Of a DNA stretch of 9,040 nt, positions 1 through 6,308 are shown piece by piece. The position numbers and the translations under genes were made by a program. Origin of the DNA: Brevundimonas sp. UBA5866 (GTDB lineage: Bacteria > Pseudomonadota > Alphaproteobacteria > Caulobacterales > Caulobacteraceae); NCBI RefSeq assembly GCF_002432125.1, contig NZ_DJFS01000013.1, positions 1 through 9,040 of the forward strand, given 5' to 3'. Below the pieces are notes generated by a model. The model was not told the origin of the DNA. It ran no database searches and saw only the letters and a program-made list of their open reading frames with translations. Every line of letters starts with the position of its first letter. Position 1 is the stretch's first letter.

Positions 1-149
1 AGACCGCGCTGTCGGCGCAGGGCCGCATTGGCCAGCAGGCGCGCATGCAGGGCGCGCGGCGTCAGATTGGAGACGGCGGGGGAACCGGGAACGGCAACGG
101 CATCGGGGCCGACCGGAACCACCGCGGGGGAGGCGATGGTAAAGGGCAT
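1..149 (-). CDS. Unidentified protein, N-terminal fragment (gene cut by the window's left edge)
   Basis: An open frame runs leftwards from an ATG at 149-147 and stays open to the window edge, giving the first ~49 residues. The N-terminus is rich in Ala, Val and Pro, with no signal peptide or membrane segment. A more helical, basic stretch with several Arg and Leu follows from about residue 30. An in-frame TGA lies only three codons upstream of the ATG (161-159), so the start is the ATG or the GTG at 158-156; neither has a convincing ribosome binding site. The gene diverges from dnaG and shares its upstream region. I do not recognise the family. It does not look like the GatB/YqeY-domain gene that I associate with the dnaG neighbourhood in related bacteria. 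Coding status rests on an open frame with sensible codon use, so it is moderately uncertain. Confidence 0.5.
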   Translation of the reverse strand, partial: MPFTIASPAVVPVGPDAVAVPGSPAVSNLTPRALHARLLANAALRRQRG

Positions 150-165
150 AATCTGCACTCAATAA

Positions 166-188
166 TTTTCCACAACCGTTGTGGATAA
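166..188. promoter_or_regulatory. Two facing DnaA boxes upstream of dnaG
   Basis: Positions 166-174 read TTTTCCACA on the + strand. Positions 188-180 read TTATCCACA on the - strand. Both fit the DnaA-box consensus TTWTNCACA, and the second is the perfect high-affinity form. They point toward each other with a 5-base spacer, so 169-185 forms a 7-3-7 inverted repeat. They lie between the divergent gene at 1-149 and dnaG. Binding by DnaA is inferred. Confidence 0.65.
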
Positions 189-202
189 GTCTGTGTACCG
201 AA

Positions 203-219
203 GAATCTCGTTCAGAATC
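203..219. promoter_or_regulatory. Pair of GANTC (CcrM-type) methylation sites
   Basis: GAATC occurs at 203-207 and again at 215-219, 12 bases apart. GANTC is the recognition sequence of the cell-cycle methyltransferase CcrM in Caulobacter and many other alphaproteobacteria. Methylation of such promoter sites is known to affect GcrA-dependent transcription there. By eye, GANTC is sparse in the rest of the window, so two copies this close in a promoter region stand out. Confidence 0.5.
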
Positions 220-225
220 CGGCAG

Positions 226-254
226 TTGTTATCGTAAAGCTGCCGCAAGGCTTA
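226..254 (+). promoter_or_regulatory. Weak candidate promoter for dnaG-rpoD
   Basis: TTGTTA at 226-231 could serve as a -35 element. GGCTTA at 249-254, within GCTTACC, could serve as a -10 element 17 bases downstream; it loosely resembles the Caulobacter housekeeping -10 (GCTANAWC). The CtrA-like box at 252-267 would overlap the downstream edge. The match is poor, and the call rests mostly on location between the DnaA boxes and the dnaG start. Confidence 0.25.
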
Positions 255-267
255 CCAAAATCTTAAC
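252..267 (+). promoter_or_regulatory. CtrA-like box (TTAC-N7-TTAAC)
   Basis: TTAC at 252-255 and TTAAC at 263-267 are separated by exactly seven bases. This matches the CtrA consensus TTAA-N7-TTAAC at all but one position. CtrA is the master cell-cycle response regulator of Caulobacterales. The site is about 90-100 bases upstream of the preferred dnaG start codon. One such match can arise by chance, but the spacing and the neighbouring DnaA and GANTC sites support a regulatory reading. Confidence 0.4.
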
Positions 268-354
268 AGATATGCACAGGCCATAGACCCGTTTTATGGT
301 CGCAAATTCGGCCTGTTGCCCGTAAGGTATGCGCTTGAGTTTCCGGGGCCCGAC

Positions 355-2232
355 GTGCGGTTTGACGAACGTTTCATCGAAGAGCTGAAGGCGCGGTTGA
401 GGCCGTCCGATGTGATCGGGCGGACGGTGAAACTGAAACGCCAGGGCCGCGAATACGTGGGTCTCAGCCCCTTTGCCAAGGAGAAGTCGCCCAGCTTTTT
501 CGTCAATGACGACAAGGGTTTCTTCCATGACTTCTCGTCGGGCAAGCACGGCGACATCATCAGCTTCCTGCAGGAGACGGAGCGTCTGAGCTTTGTCGAG
601 GCGGTGTCGCGTCTGGCGGCGGAGGCGGGGATGCAGTTGCCCGCCGAGGATCCGATGGCCAAGGAGCGCGAGGAGAAGCGTCAGGGCCTGTCCGACTGGA
701 TGGAGTGGGCGCAGAAATGGTTTGCGGCTAATCTGCGGCGGCAGGTGGGGACGGCGACCCGCGAATATCTGGAAAAGCGCGGCCTGCCGGAGGACCAGTG
801 GGACCGATTCGGTCTGGGCTATGCGCCCAATGACCGCGAGGGACTGAAGAACGCCCTGGTCCAGCGCGGGGCAAAACCGGGTGAACTGGTGGAGGCGGGC
901 CTGCTGATCGCGCCCGAGGGCGGCGGCCAGCCCTATGACCGTTTCCGCGACCGTCTGATGTTCCCGATACACGATGCGCGCGGGCGGATCGTGTCGTTCG
1001 GCGGTCGGGCGATGAACCCCGATGACCGCGCCAAATATCTGAACGGGCCCGAAAGCCCGCTCTTTCACAAGGGTGCGACGCTGTATGGCCTGCCCGAGGC
1101 GCGGCGCATCCTCGGGGCCGAGAAGAAGGGTGAGCAGGGGATCATCGTCGTCGAAGGCTATATGGATGTGATCGCCTGTCAGCGGGCGGGGCTTCCGGCG
1201 GTGGCCCCGATGGGTACGGCGCTGACGGAAGAGCAGATGGAGCGGCTGTGGCGTGTCTCCAGCGAGCCTGTCCTGTGTTTCGATGGGGATGCGGCGGGCC
1301 TGAGGGCGGCATACCGTGCGATTGAGCGGGCCTTGCCCCTGTTGAAGCCGGGGCGGTCGTTCCGCTTTGCGCTTCTGGAAGGCGAGCAGGACCCTGATGA
1401 TGTGCTGCGTGAAAAGGGTGCCCCTGCGCTGCGCCAGATGGTGGCGCAGACCAAGACCTTTTCCGAGGTGCTGTTCCAGCGCGAGGTCGAGGCCGAGCCG
1501 CTGGATACGCCCGAGCGCAAGGCGGGCCTGAAGGGCCGTCTGCGGGCGGCGGCGGGCGCGGTGCAGGACAAGGACCTTGCAGAGCAGTACCGCCGCGACC
1601 TGTTCGACCGCTTCGATGCCCTGTTCCCGCGCCAGCAGAATGCGCGTCCGCAAGGGGCGAGCGGTGGTTATGGCGAACGCCGCAAATGGGGGTCGGCTGC
1701 GCTTCAGGGACAGACCGTTGAAGGCCAGCGGGCGATGCAGGCCCTGTCACGCTCCATCGAGCCGGTGGCGGCGGCGCTGGTGCATGGCGTGATCGAGGAT
1801 CCGGAGCGTCTGGATGACCATATGGAGGCCATCGCCCGTTACGGTTTTGGCGATCCGGCCCTGTCTGATCTGGCAAAAGAGCTGGTTCGGTTACGTTTCT
1901 CTGGGAGGAGCCTTGACTCTGCGGCCCTGCGCCGCCATCTGGCATCTTCGGGTTACGATGTCTTGATGCACGAGGTCGAGAAGGCGGCGGCAAAGTCCGG
2001 CGCGCCATTCCTGGCTGCAGACAAGCCCCTCGGCGAGATGAGGACCCTTTGGTCGCAGGCGTTTGATGTCCTGATCCGCGCAGCGGCTCTGGACGAGGCG
2101 TTGGCATCCGCAAAATCGGAAGCTCACAAGGCTTTCGATGCCTCGGCATTCGCACTGGTGAAGGCCGAGAGAGATGCGCTGCGCCGGGCCATCAAGACTG
2201 GAACAATATGGACCCCATCGGCGTCTTCTTAA
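355..2232 (+). CDS. dnaG: DNA primase DnaG
   Basis: DnaG makes the RNA primers for chromosome replication at the fork, together with the DnaB helicase. I prefer the GTG at 355 as start (625 residues): it gives the expected N-terminus MRFDERF and has GGGG a few bases upstream. A TTG at 316 would add 13 atypical residues. Using the GTG numbering, an N-terminal primase zinc-binding-type domain covers about 1-90. The RNA-polymerase core follows, with YDRFRDRLMFPI near 194. The TOPRIM metal site shows EGYMD at 267-271 and DGD at 310-312. A divergent C-terminal helicase-interaction region covers about 450-625. E. coli DnaG is 581 residues. The oddity is that all four zinc ligands of the usual CPFH...CxxC pattern are replaced (SPFA at 38-41; D and S in FHDFSSG at 57-63), although the surrounding fold motifs EKSPSF and GDIISFL are kept. 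rpoD follows after 75 bases on the same strand. Catalytic residues are intact, so it should be functional. Confidence 0.96.
   Translation: MRFDERFIEELKARLRPSDVIGRTVKLKRQGREYVGLSPFAKEKSPSFFVNDDKGFFHDFSSGKHGDIISFLQETERLSFVEAVSRLAAEAGMQLPAEDPMAKEREEKRQGLSDWMEWAQKWFAANLRRQVGTATREYLEKRGLPEDQWDRFGLGYAPNDREGLKNALVQRGAKPGELVEAGLLIAPEGGGQPYDRFRDRLMFPIHDARGRIVSFGGRAMNPDDRAKYLNGPESPLFHKGATLYGLPEARRILGAEKKGEQGIIVVEGYMDVIACQRAGLPAVAPMGTALTEEQMERLWRVSSEPVLCFDGDAAGLRAAYRAIERALPLLKPGRSFRFALLEGEQDPDDVLREKGAPALRQMVAQTKTFSEVLFQREVEAEPLDTPERKAGLKGRLRAAAGAVQDKDLAEQYRRDLFDRFDALFPRQQNARPQGASGGYGERRKWGSAALQGQTVEGQRAMQALSRSIEPVAAALVHGVIEDPERLDDHMEAIARYGFGDPALSDLAKELVRLRFSGRSLDSAALRRHLASSGYDVLMHEVEKAAAKSGAPFLAADKPLGEMRTLWSQAFDVLIRAAALDEALASAKSEAHKAFDASAFALVKAERDALRRAIKTGTIWTPSASS
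1912..1940 (+). promoter_or_regulatory. Candidate heat-shock (sigma-32-type) promoter inside dnaG, upstream of rpoD
   Basis: CTTGACT at 1912-1918 and GCCATCT at 1934-1940, with a 15-base spacer, resemble the sigma-32 consensus CTTGAAA-N11-16-CCCATNT (five of seven, and six of seven with one position unspecified). It lies in the 3' part of dnaG, about 370 bases before the rpoD start. E. coli rpoD also has a heat-shock promoter inside dnaG, which is why I looked. It could be a chance match. Confidence 0.3.
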
Positions 2233-2307
2233 GTGAAGAAAGTCGTCGAGTTGCATTTTCGCCGCAGGTGGTAGCAGCAGCCCCTGACGGTGGTGGAGAG
2301 AAGTTGA

Positions 2308-4230
2308 ATGAGCGCGCAGAACGAGACGCAGGAAACAGAGGCCCAATCGGATGGTCCGCTGCTTGATCTGACCGATGCCGGCGTCAAGAAGTTCATCAAA
2401 CAGGCTAAGGCGCGTGGCTATGTCACGATGGAAGAACTGAACAAGGTTCTGCCGTCGGAAGAAGTCAGCGGTGACGCGATTGAAGACACTCTGGCCATGC
2501 TGTCGGAGATGGGTGTCAACGTGGTCGAGGCCGAAGAGGACGCGGCAGAGGCGCAGGGCACCGAAGTCGCCAATGCTGCCGAGACGGCCGTTGCCGAAAC
2601 GCCTGCCAAGTCGGCCTATGACCGTACCGATGACCCGGTGCGGATGTACCTGCGCGAAATGGGTTCGGTCGAACTGCTGAGCCGCGAGGGCGAAATCGCC
2701 ATCGCAAAGCGGATCGAAGCCGGTCGCGACGCCATGATCTCGGGTCTGTGCGAAAGCGCCCTGACCTTTGAAGCCATCATGGTGTGGCGCGAGGAACTGG
2801 CCAACAACCGCATCCTGCTGCGCGATGTGATCGATCTGGATGCCACCTATGGCGTGCTGAACCCGTCGTCACTGCCGCACAACCAGCCCGATCCGTCCGA
2901 AGAGCCCGAAGAAAAGCCGGAAGGCGACGGTGATGAGGACGACGAGGACTTCGACGACGGCGCCGGTCTGTCGATCTCGGCGATGGAAGCCGAGCTGCGC
3001 GACGGCGTGATGGAAGTTCTGGATGCGATTGCCGCCGACTTCGGTGGCTTCCGCAAGCTGCAGGACAAGCTGGTCGAAAGCCGCCTGAAGGGCGAGGAAC
3101 TGGCTGCCAAGGACCAGAAGGCCTATGAGGCTCTGACGACGGCCATTTCGGACCGTCTGAAGACGATGAAGCTGAACAATGCGCGTATCGAGTCGCTGGT
3201 CGAGCAGCTCTACGCCATCAACAAGCGTCTGATCGGTCTGGAAGGTCGCCTGCTGCGTCTGGCCGACACCTATGGCATTTCGCGCCCCGAGTTCCTGAAG
3301 GCCTATTTCGGTTCGGAACTGGATCCGAACTGGGCCGAGCAGATCAAGGAAATGGGCGTGCGCTGGACCAAGTTCAGCGAGAACGAAGCCAACCAGATCG
3401 CCAAGATCCGCGCCGACGTTGCCGCCATCGCCACCGAAGCCGGACTGCCGATCGACGACTACCGCCGCATCGTGCAGATGGTGCAGAAGGGCGAGCGCGA
3501 GGCCCGTCAGGCCAAGAAGGAAATGGTCGAGGCGAACCTGCGCCTCGTGATCTCCATCGCCAAGAAATACACCAACCGCGGCCTGCAGTTCCTGGACCTG
3601 ATCCAGGAAGGCAACATCGGTCTGATGAAGGCCGTCGACAAGTTCGAATACCGCCGCGGCTACAAGTTCTCGACCTATGCGACGTGGTGGATCCGTCAGG
3701 CCATCACCCGCTCGATCGCCGACCAGGCCCGTACCATCCGTATTCCGGTGCACATGATCGAGACGATCAACAAGATCGTCCGGACCCAGCGCCAGATGCT
3801 GCATGAGATCGGCCGCGAAGCGACGCCGGAAGAACTGGCCGAACGTCTGGCCATGCCGCTGGAGAAGGTCCGCAAGGTCCTGAAGATCGCCAAGGAGCCG
3901 ATCTCGCTGGAAACGCCAATCGGTGACGAGGAAGACTCGCACCTTGGCGACTTCATCGAGGACAAGAACGCGGTCCTGCCGATCGATGCGGCCATCCAGT
4001 CGAACCTGCGTGAAACCACCACGCGCGTTCTGGCCTCGCTGACCCCGCGTGAGGAACGTGTCCTGCGTATGCGCTTCGGCATCGGCATGAACACCGACCA
4101 CACGCTGGAAGAAGTCGGCCAGCAGTTCTCGGTGACCCGCGAGCGTATCCGTCAGATCGAGGCGAAGGCTCTTCGCAAGCTGAAGCACCCGTCGCGGTCG
4201 CGTAAGCTGCGTTCCTTCCTCGACAGCTAA
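2308..4230 (+). CDS. rpoD: RNA polymerase primary (housekeeping) sigma factor RpoD
   Basis: This is the sigma-70-class factor that directs RNA polymerase to most promoters. The 640-residue protein shows the full architecture. Region 1.1 (about 15-85) is followed by region 1.2, starting near DDPVRMYLREMG (~108). The non-conserved insert has a very acidic patch at about 195-220. Region 2 (about 400-475) includes LRLVISIAKKYTNRG, the -10-recognising segment YKFSTYATWWIRQAI and RTIRIPVHM. Region 3 follows, then region 4.2 with the helix-turn-helix around LEEVGQQFSVTRERIRQIE (600-618) and the terminal basic segment ending SFLDS. The ATG at 2308 has a strong Shine-Dalgarno (GGAGAG, 2295-2300) seven bases upstream. 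It lies 75 bases after dnaG on the same strand, the dnaG-rpoD order of the macromolecular-synthesis operon. No rpsU precedes dnaG here. A possible internal heat-shock promoter lies in dnaG. No anomalies are seen. Confidence 0.98.
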   Translation: MSAQNETQETEAQSDGPLLDLTDAGVKKFIKQAKARGYVTMEELNKVLPSEEVSGDAIEDTLAMLSEMGVNVVEAEEDAAEAQGTEVANAAETAVAETPAKSAYDRTDDPVRMYLREMGSVELLSREGEIAIAKRIEAGRDAMISGLCESALTFEAIMVWREELANNRILLRDVIDLDATYGVLNPSSLPHNQPDPSEEPEEKPEGDGDEDDEDFDDGAGLSISAMEAELRDGVMEVLDAIAADFGGFRKLQDKLVESRLKGEELAAKDQKAYEALTTAISDRLKTMKLNNARIESLVEQLYAINKRLIGLEGRLLRLADTYGISRPEFLKAYFGSELDPNWAEQIKEMGVRWTKFSENEANQIAKIRADVAAIATEAGLPIDDYRRIVQMVQKGEREARQAKKEMVEANLRLVISIAKKYTNRGLQFLDLIQEGNIGLMKAVDKFEYRRGYKFSTYATWWIRQAITRSIADQARTIRIPVHMIETINKIVRTQRQMLHEIGREATPEELAERLAMPLEKVRKVLKIAKEPISLETPIGDEEDSHLGDFIEDKNAVLPIDAAIQSNLRETTTRVLASLTPREERVLRMRFGIGMNTDHTLEEVGQQFSVTRERIRQIEAKALRKLKHPSRSRKLRSFLDS

Positions 4231-4243
4231 GCCGGATCACGGC

Positions 4244-4280
4244 AAAGGGGCGGTGGTAAGAGAACGCCGCCCTTTCTTCT
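4244..4280 (+). terminator. Terminator-like hairpin after rpoD
   Basis: The core stem pairs GGGCGG (4248-4253) with CCGCCC (4267-4272). It is extended by A-T and G-T pairs on the outside (4245-4247 with 4273-4275) and is followed by TTTCTTCT. The tail is T/C mixed rather than pure T, so termination may be partial. It sits 14 bases after the rpoD stop and ends about 20 bases before the next gene's start, leaving almost no room for a separate promoter. Confidence 0.65.
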
Positions 4281-4301
4281 CTGCCTTGATCAAGGACGCG
4301 A

Positions 4302-4934
4302 ATGACGACGCCAAAACTGGTCATCTTTGATTTCGACGGGACCCTGGCCGATACCTATGGCTGGTTCCTGTCGATCCTCGACGACGCCATCGCGCGCTTC
4401 CGCCTGTATAAGCCGCAGCCGGAAGAGCTGGAGGCCATGCGGGGTCTCTCGGCGCGTCAGGTGATGACCAAGATGAAGGTGCGGCCGTGGAAACTGCCGG
4501 CCATCGTGCGCCATACTCGCCGCGAGAAGTTGAAGGCGGCGGGCACCACCCAGCTGTTTGACGGTATTCCCGAACTGCTGCGCGACCTGCGCGCCGCGGG
4601 GATCAAGGTGGTGATCGTCTCATCCGACACGACCGAGTCCGTGCGCCAGATACTGGACCGCGAAGGTATCGAGGTTGACGGTATGAACTGCGGGGCCTCG
4701 CTGCACGGCAAGACCAACAAGTTCAAGAAGGTGCTCAAACAGATGGGCGTGGACGTCAAGGACGCGGTCAGCGTCGGCGACGAGATACGCGACATCGATG
4801 CGGCCAAGCCGATCGGCCTGCGCTCGGGCGCTGTGTCATGGGGCTATACCCTGCCGGAGGCCCTGGCCAAGCATAACCCGACCTATCTGTTCGCGGATGT
4901 GGCGGATATGCGCCGGATACTGATCGGCGAATAA
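4302..4934 (+). CDS. HAD-superfamily hydrolase (phosphoglycolate-phosphatase-like)
   Basis: A 210-residue predicted cytosolic phosphatase of the haloacid dehalogenase superfamily, subfamily IA-like. All four catalytic motifs are visible. Motif I is DFDGTLADT at 10-18, with nucleophile D10 and general acid D12. Motif II is the Ser in IVSSDT (S107/S108). The motif III Lys falls in the GKTNKFKK stretch (137-143). Motif IV is GDEIRD at 159-164. A small helical cap (about 18-85) lies between motifs I and II. Family members dephosphorylate 2-phosphoglycolate, nucleotides or sugar phosphates, and the substrate cannot be read from sequence. The ATG has AAGGA (4292-4296) five bases upstream. The gene is 71 bases after rpoD, behind a terminator-like hairpin, so expression may depend on readthrough from rpoD. 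It ends at a strong terminator facing the convergent minus-strand operon. Confidence 0.9.
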   Translation: MTTPKLVIFDFDGTLADTYGWFLSILDDAIARFRLYKPQPEELEAMRGLSARQVMTKMKVRPWKLPAIVRHTRREKLKAAGTTQLFDGIPELLRDLRAAGIKVVIVSSDTTESVRQILDREGIEVDGMNCGASLHGKTNKFKKVLKQMGVDVKDAVSVGDEIRDIDAAKPIGLRSGAVSWGYTLPEALAKHNPTYLFADVADMRRILIGE

Positions 4935-4939
4935 GATTT

Positions 4940-4972
4940 AAGGGCGGCTCCTGCGGGGCCGCCCTTTGTTCT
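4940..4972 (+). terminator. Rho-independent terminator after the HAD gene
   Basis: Perfect 9-base arms, AAGGGCGGC (4940-4948) and GCCGCCCTT (4958-4966), enclose a 9-base loop and are followed by TGTTCTT. It begins five bases after the HAD stop codon. It lies between convergent genes, just beyond the end of the DUF1428 gene, so the hairpin may also help end minus-strand transcripts, though the T-rich tail is better on the + strand. Confidence 0.85.
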
Positions 4973-4978
4973 TGGGGC

Positions 4979-5335
4979 TTAGTCCGTATGGGCGGTGAAG
5001 ATGGTTTCAAACCCGCCATAGATCATCCGTTCCATGTCGAATGGCATGTCCATGTCCTGCATTTCAGGATCGGTCTGCATGGCCTCCCACGCCGCGTCGC
5101 AGGTGGCGCGGTCGGGCCAGACGACCCATGAGAAGACGACGGACTCATCCTCTTTCAGCTTCAGCGCCAGCGGGAAGCTGGTGATCTTGCCGTCAGGCAC
5201 ATCCACGCCCCAGTTTTCAACCAGCGCCAATGCTCCGAGACGTTTGAAAATGGGCCATCCTGCTTCGGAGGATCGACGAAAGCGTTCACGGTCGGTCGAT
5301 TTGGCGGCGGCCAGATAGCCGGTGACGTAACTCAT
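4979..5335 (-). CDS. DUF1428 family protein
   Basis: A 118-residue protein matching the DUF1428 (YbaA-like) family in length and signature. It starts MSYVTGY. It has the central ENWGVDVPDGKITSF-type segment and DESVVFSWVVWPDR (about 62-75). It ends with the family's MPFD (97-100) and RMIYGGFE (103-110) motifs. The fold is a small dimeric alpha/beta barrel type; no biochemical role is established that I know of. It is the last gene of the minus-strand cluster, starting 23 bases after the PhnB-like gene's stop. GGAG lies about nine bases upstream of the ATG. An out-of-frame ATG five bases upstream is not used. Position suggests cotranscription with the VOC and SRPBCC genes, and hence a shared stress or detoxification role, which is an inference. 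Confidence 0.87.
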   Translation of the reverse strand: MSYVTGYLAAAKSTDRERFRRSSEAGWPIFKRLGALALVENWGVDVPDGKITSFPLALKLKEDESVVFSWVVWPDRATCDAAWEAMQTDPEMQDMDMPFDMERMIYGGFETIFTAHTD

Positions 5336-5358
5336 ACCATGCGTCTCCAGTTTGACGG

Positions 5359-5844
5359 TCAGGGAAGGGTGGATACCGCGCGCTCGAGAGTGGCGATGTC
5401 GATCTTGTGCATCGTGTTCATGGCCTCGAAGGCCGCCTTGGCACGGGTGGGGTCACCCAGAAGATCCAGCAGGCGGCGCGGGGTGATCTGCCAGTTCACG
5501 CCCCAGCGGTCCTTGCACCACCCGCAGGCGCTTTCGGCGCCGCCATTGCCGGTGATGGCATTCCACAGACGGTCGGTTTCGTCCTGATCGTCGGTGATGA
5601 TCATGAAGCTGACGGCTTCGGTCTGGGGAAAGACGGGACCGCCGTTGAGGCCGCTGAACAGCCTGCCCATCAGTGTGAACTCCACCACCAGTTCTTCACC
5701 TTCAGCGGTCGAGGGATTGGCGGCAGGTGCGTGCACAATATGGGTGATGCGGCTGTCGGGCAGGCCCAGCGACATGTAGAACTCGGCGGCCGCCCGGGCC
5801 TGACCGTGGTCGTACCAGATGCAGGTCAAAAGGGCTTCGGCCAT
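5359..5844 (-). CDS. PhnB-like VOC-superfamily protein (3-demethylubiquinone methyltransferase-type domain)
   Basis: A 161-residue protein of the PhnB / '3-dmu-9_3-mt' branch of the vicinal-oxygen-chelate superfamily. Its hallmark segments are LFSGLNGGP (62-70), AVSFMIITDDQDETDRLW (77-94) and CGWCKDRWGVNWQI (107-120). Despite the historical domain name, these proteins are not shown to be ubiquinone methyltransferases, and the substrate is unknown. The ATG (5844-5842) overlaps the stop of the upstream SRPBCC gene by one base (TGATG), indicating translational coupling within one operon. The C-terminal ~35 residues are the helical extension usual in this family. Full length appears intact. Confidence 0.88.
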   Translation of the reverse strand: MAEALLTCIWYDHGQARAAAEFYMSLGLPDSRITHIVHAPAANPSTAEGEELVVEFTLMGRLFSGLNGGPVFPQTEAVSFMIITDDQDETDRLWNAITGNGGAESACGWCKDRWGVNWQITPRRLLDLLGDPTRAKAAFEAMNTMHKIDIATLERAVSTLP

Positions 5845-6308
5845 CAGCTGTTGCCTTCGCGGGCAAGCTTTTCGGCAACTTCGGCCAGTTGATCGGCGGC
5901 CATGCCCCAGCCCTGTTCAAAGCCCATGTCGCTGTGCTTGGCGGCAGCGGCGTCGCTCCAGTGGCGGGCTTCGGCGGTGTAGCGGGTGCCGGTGCCTTCG
6001 GGCTCGAAGCGGTCAAAGCGGACGAAGGCCATATCGTCGGCCTGCGGCTCCCATCCTTCGGTCATCGCGCCGGTGGTGACGAGAAGGCGGGCGGTGCGCA
6101 CCTCCAGAACCACACCCTTGTAGCTGTGCAGCTCGCCTTCGGGAGAGCGCATCACCACATTGGCCCGACCGCCGGGTGTGAGAGCATAGTCTACGACGGG
6201 CGTCGTCCACGGTCTTGGGGTGAACCACTCGGTCGCATGATCGGTAAAGGCGATCCAAACCGTTTCGGGCGGGGCGTCTATATAGCGGTTGATGCTGAGG
6301 ACTGTCAT
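5844..6308 (-). CDS. SRPBCC / AHSA1-type domain protein
   Basis: A 154-residue single-domain START-like (SRPBCC) protein of the Activator-of-Hsp90-ATPase-1 C-terminal type. It opens with the typical beta strand and helix, INRYIDAPPETVWIAFTD (6-23). Aromatic-rich WFTPRPW follows, then PGGRANVVMRSPEGE in the mid-barrel. It ends with a long amphipathic helix containing GFEQGWGMAADQLAEVAEKL, which closes the ligand cavity. Such proteins bind small hydrophobic ligands; those encoded alone in bacteria rarely have a known ligand. It is the second gene of the cluster. Its ATG overlaps the preceding VOC gene's stop by four bases (ATGA), and its stop overlaps the next gene's ATG by one. It is complete, and no catalytic residues can be assigned. 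Confidence 0.88.
   Translation of the reverse strand: MTVLSINRYIDAPPETVWIAFTDHATEWFTPRPWTTPVVDYALTPGGRANVVMRSPEGELHSYKGVVLEVRTARLLVTTGAMTEGWEPQADDMAFVRFDRFEPEGTGTRYTAEARHWSDAAAAKHSDMGFEQGWGMAADQLAEVAEKLAREGNS

Noticed and set aside
150..315. Possible replication origin
   Set aside because: Only two DnaA boxes, no clear AT-rich unwinding region with repeats, and none of the usual origin neighbours (hemE, dnaA, parAB) in view. A promoter-control role fits better.
229..1653. Long minus-strand open frame antisense to dnaG
   Set aside because: Arg/Leu/His-rich composition typical of the antisense frame of a GC-rich gene; the + strand encodes a clear primase.
2869..4188. Long minus-strand open frame antisense to rpoD
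   Set aside because: A product of codon bias in the highly conserved rpoD; the translation shows no recognisable domain.
4231..4243. Small GCCG/CGGC inverted repeat after the rpoD stop
   Set aside because: Only 4-base arms, expected often in GC-rich DNA; the adjacent larger hairpin is the credible terminator.
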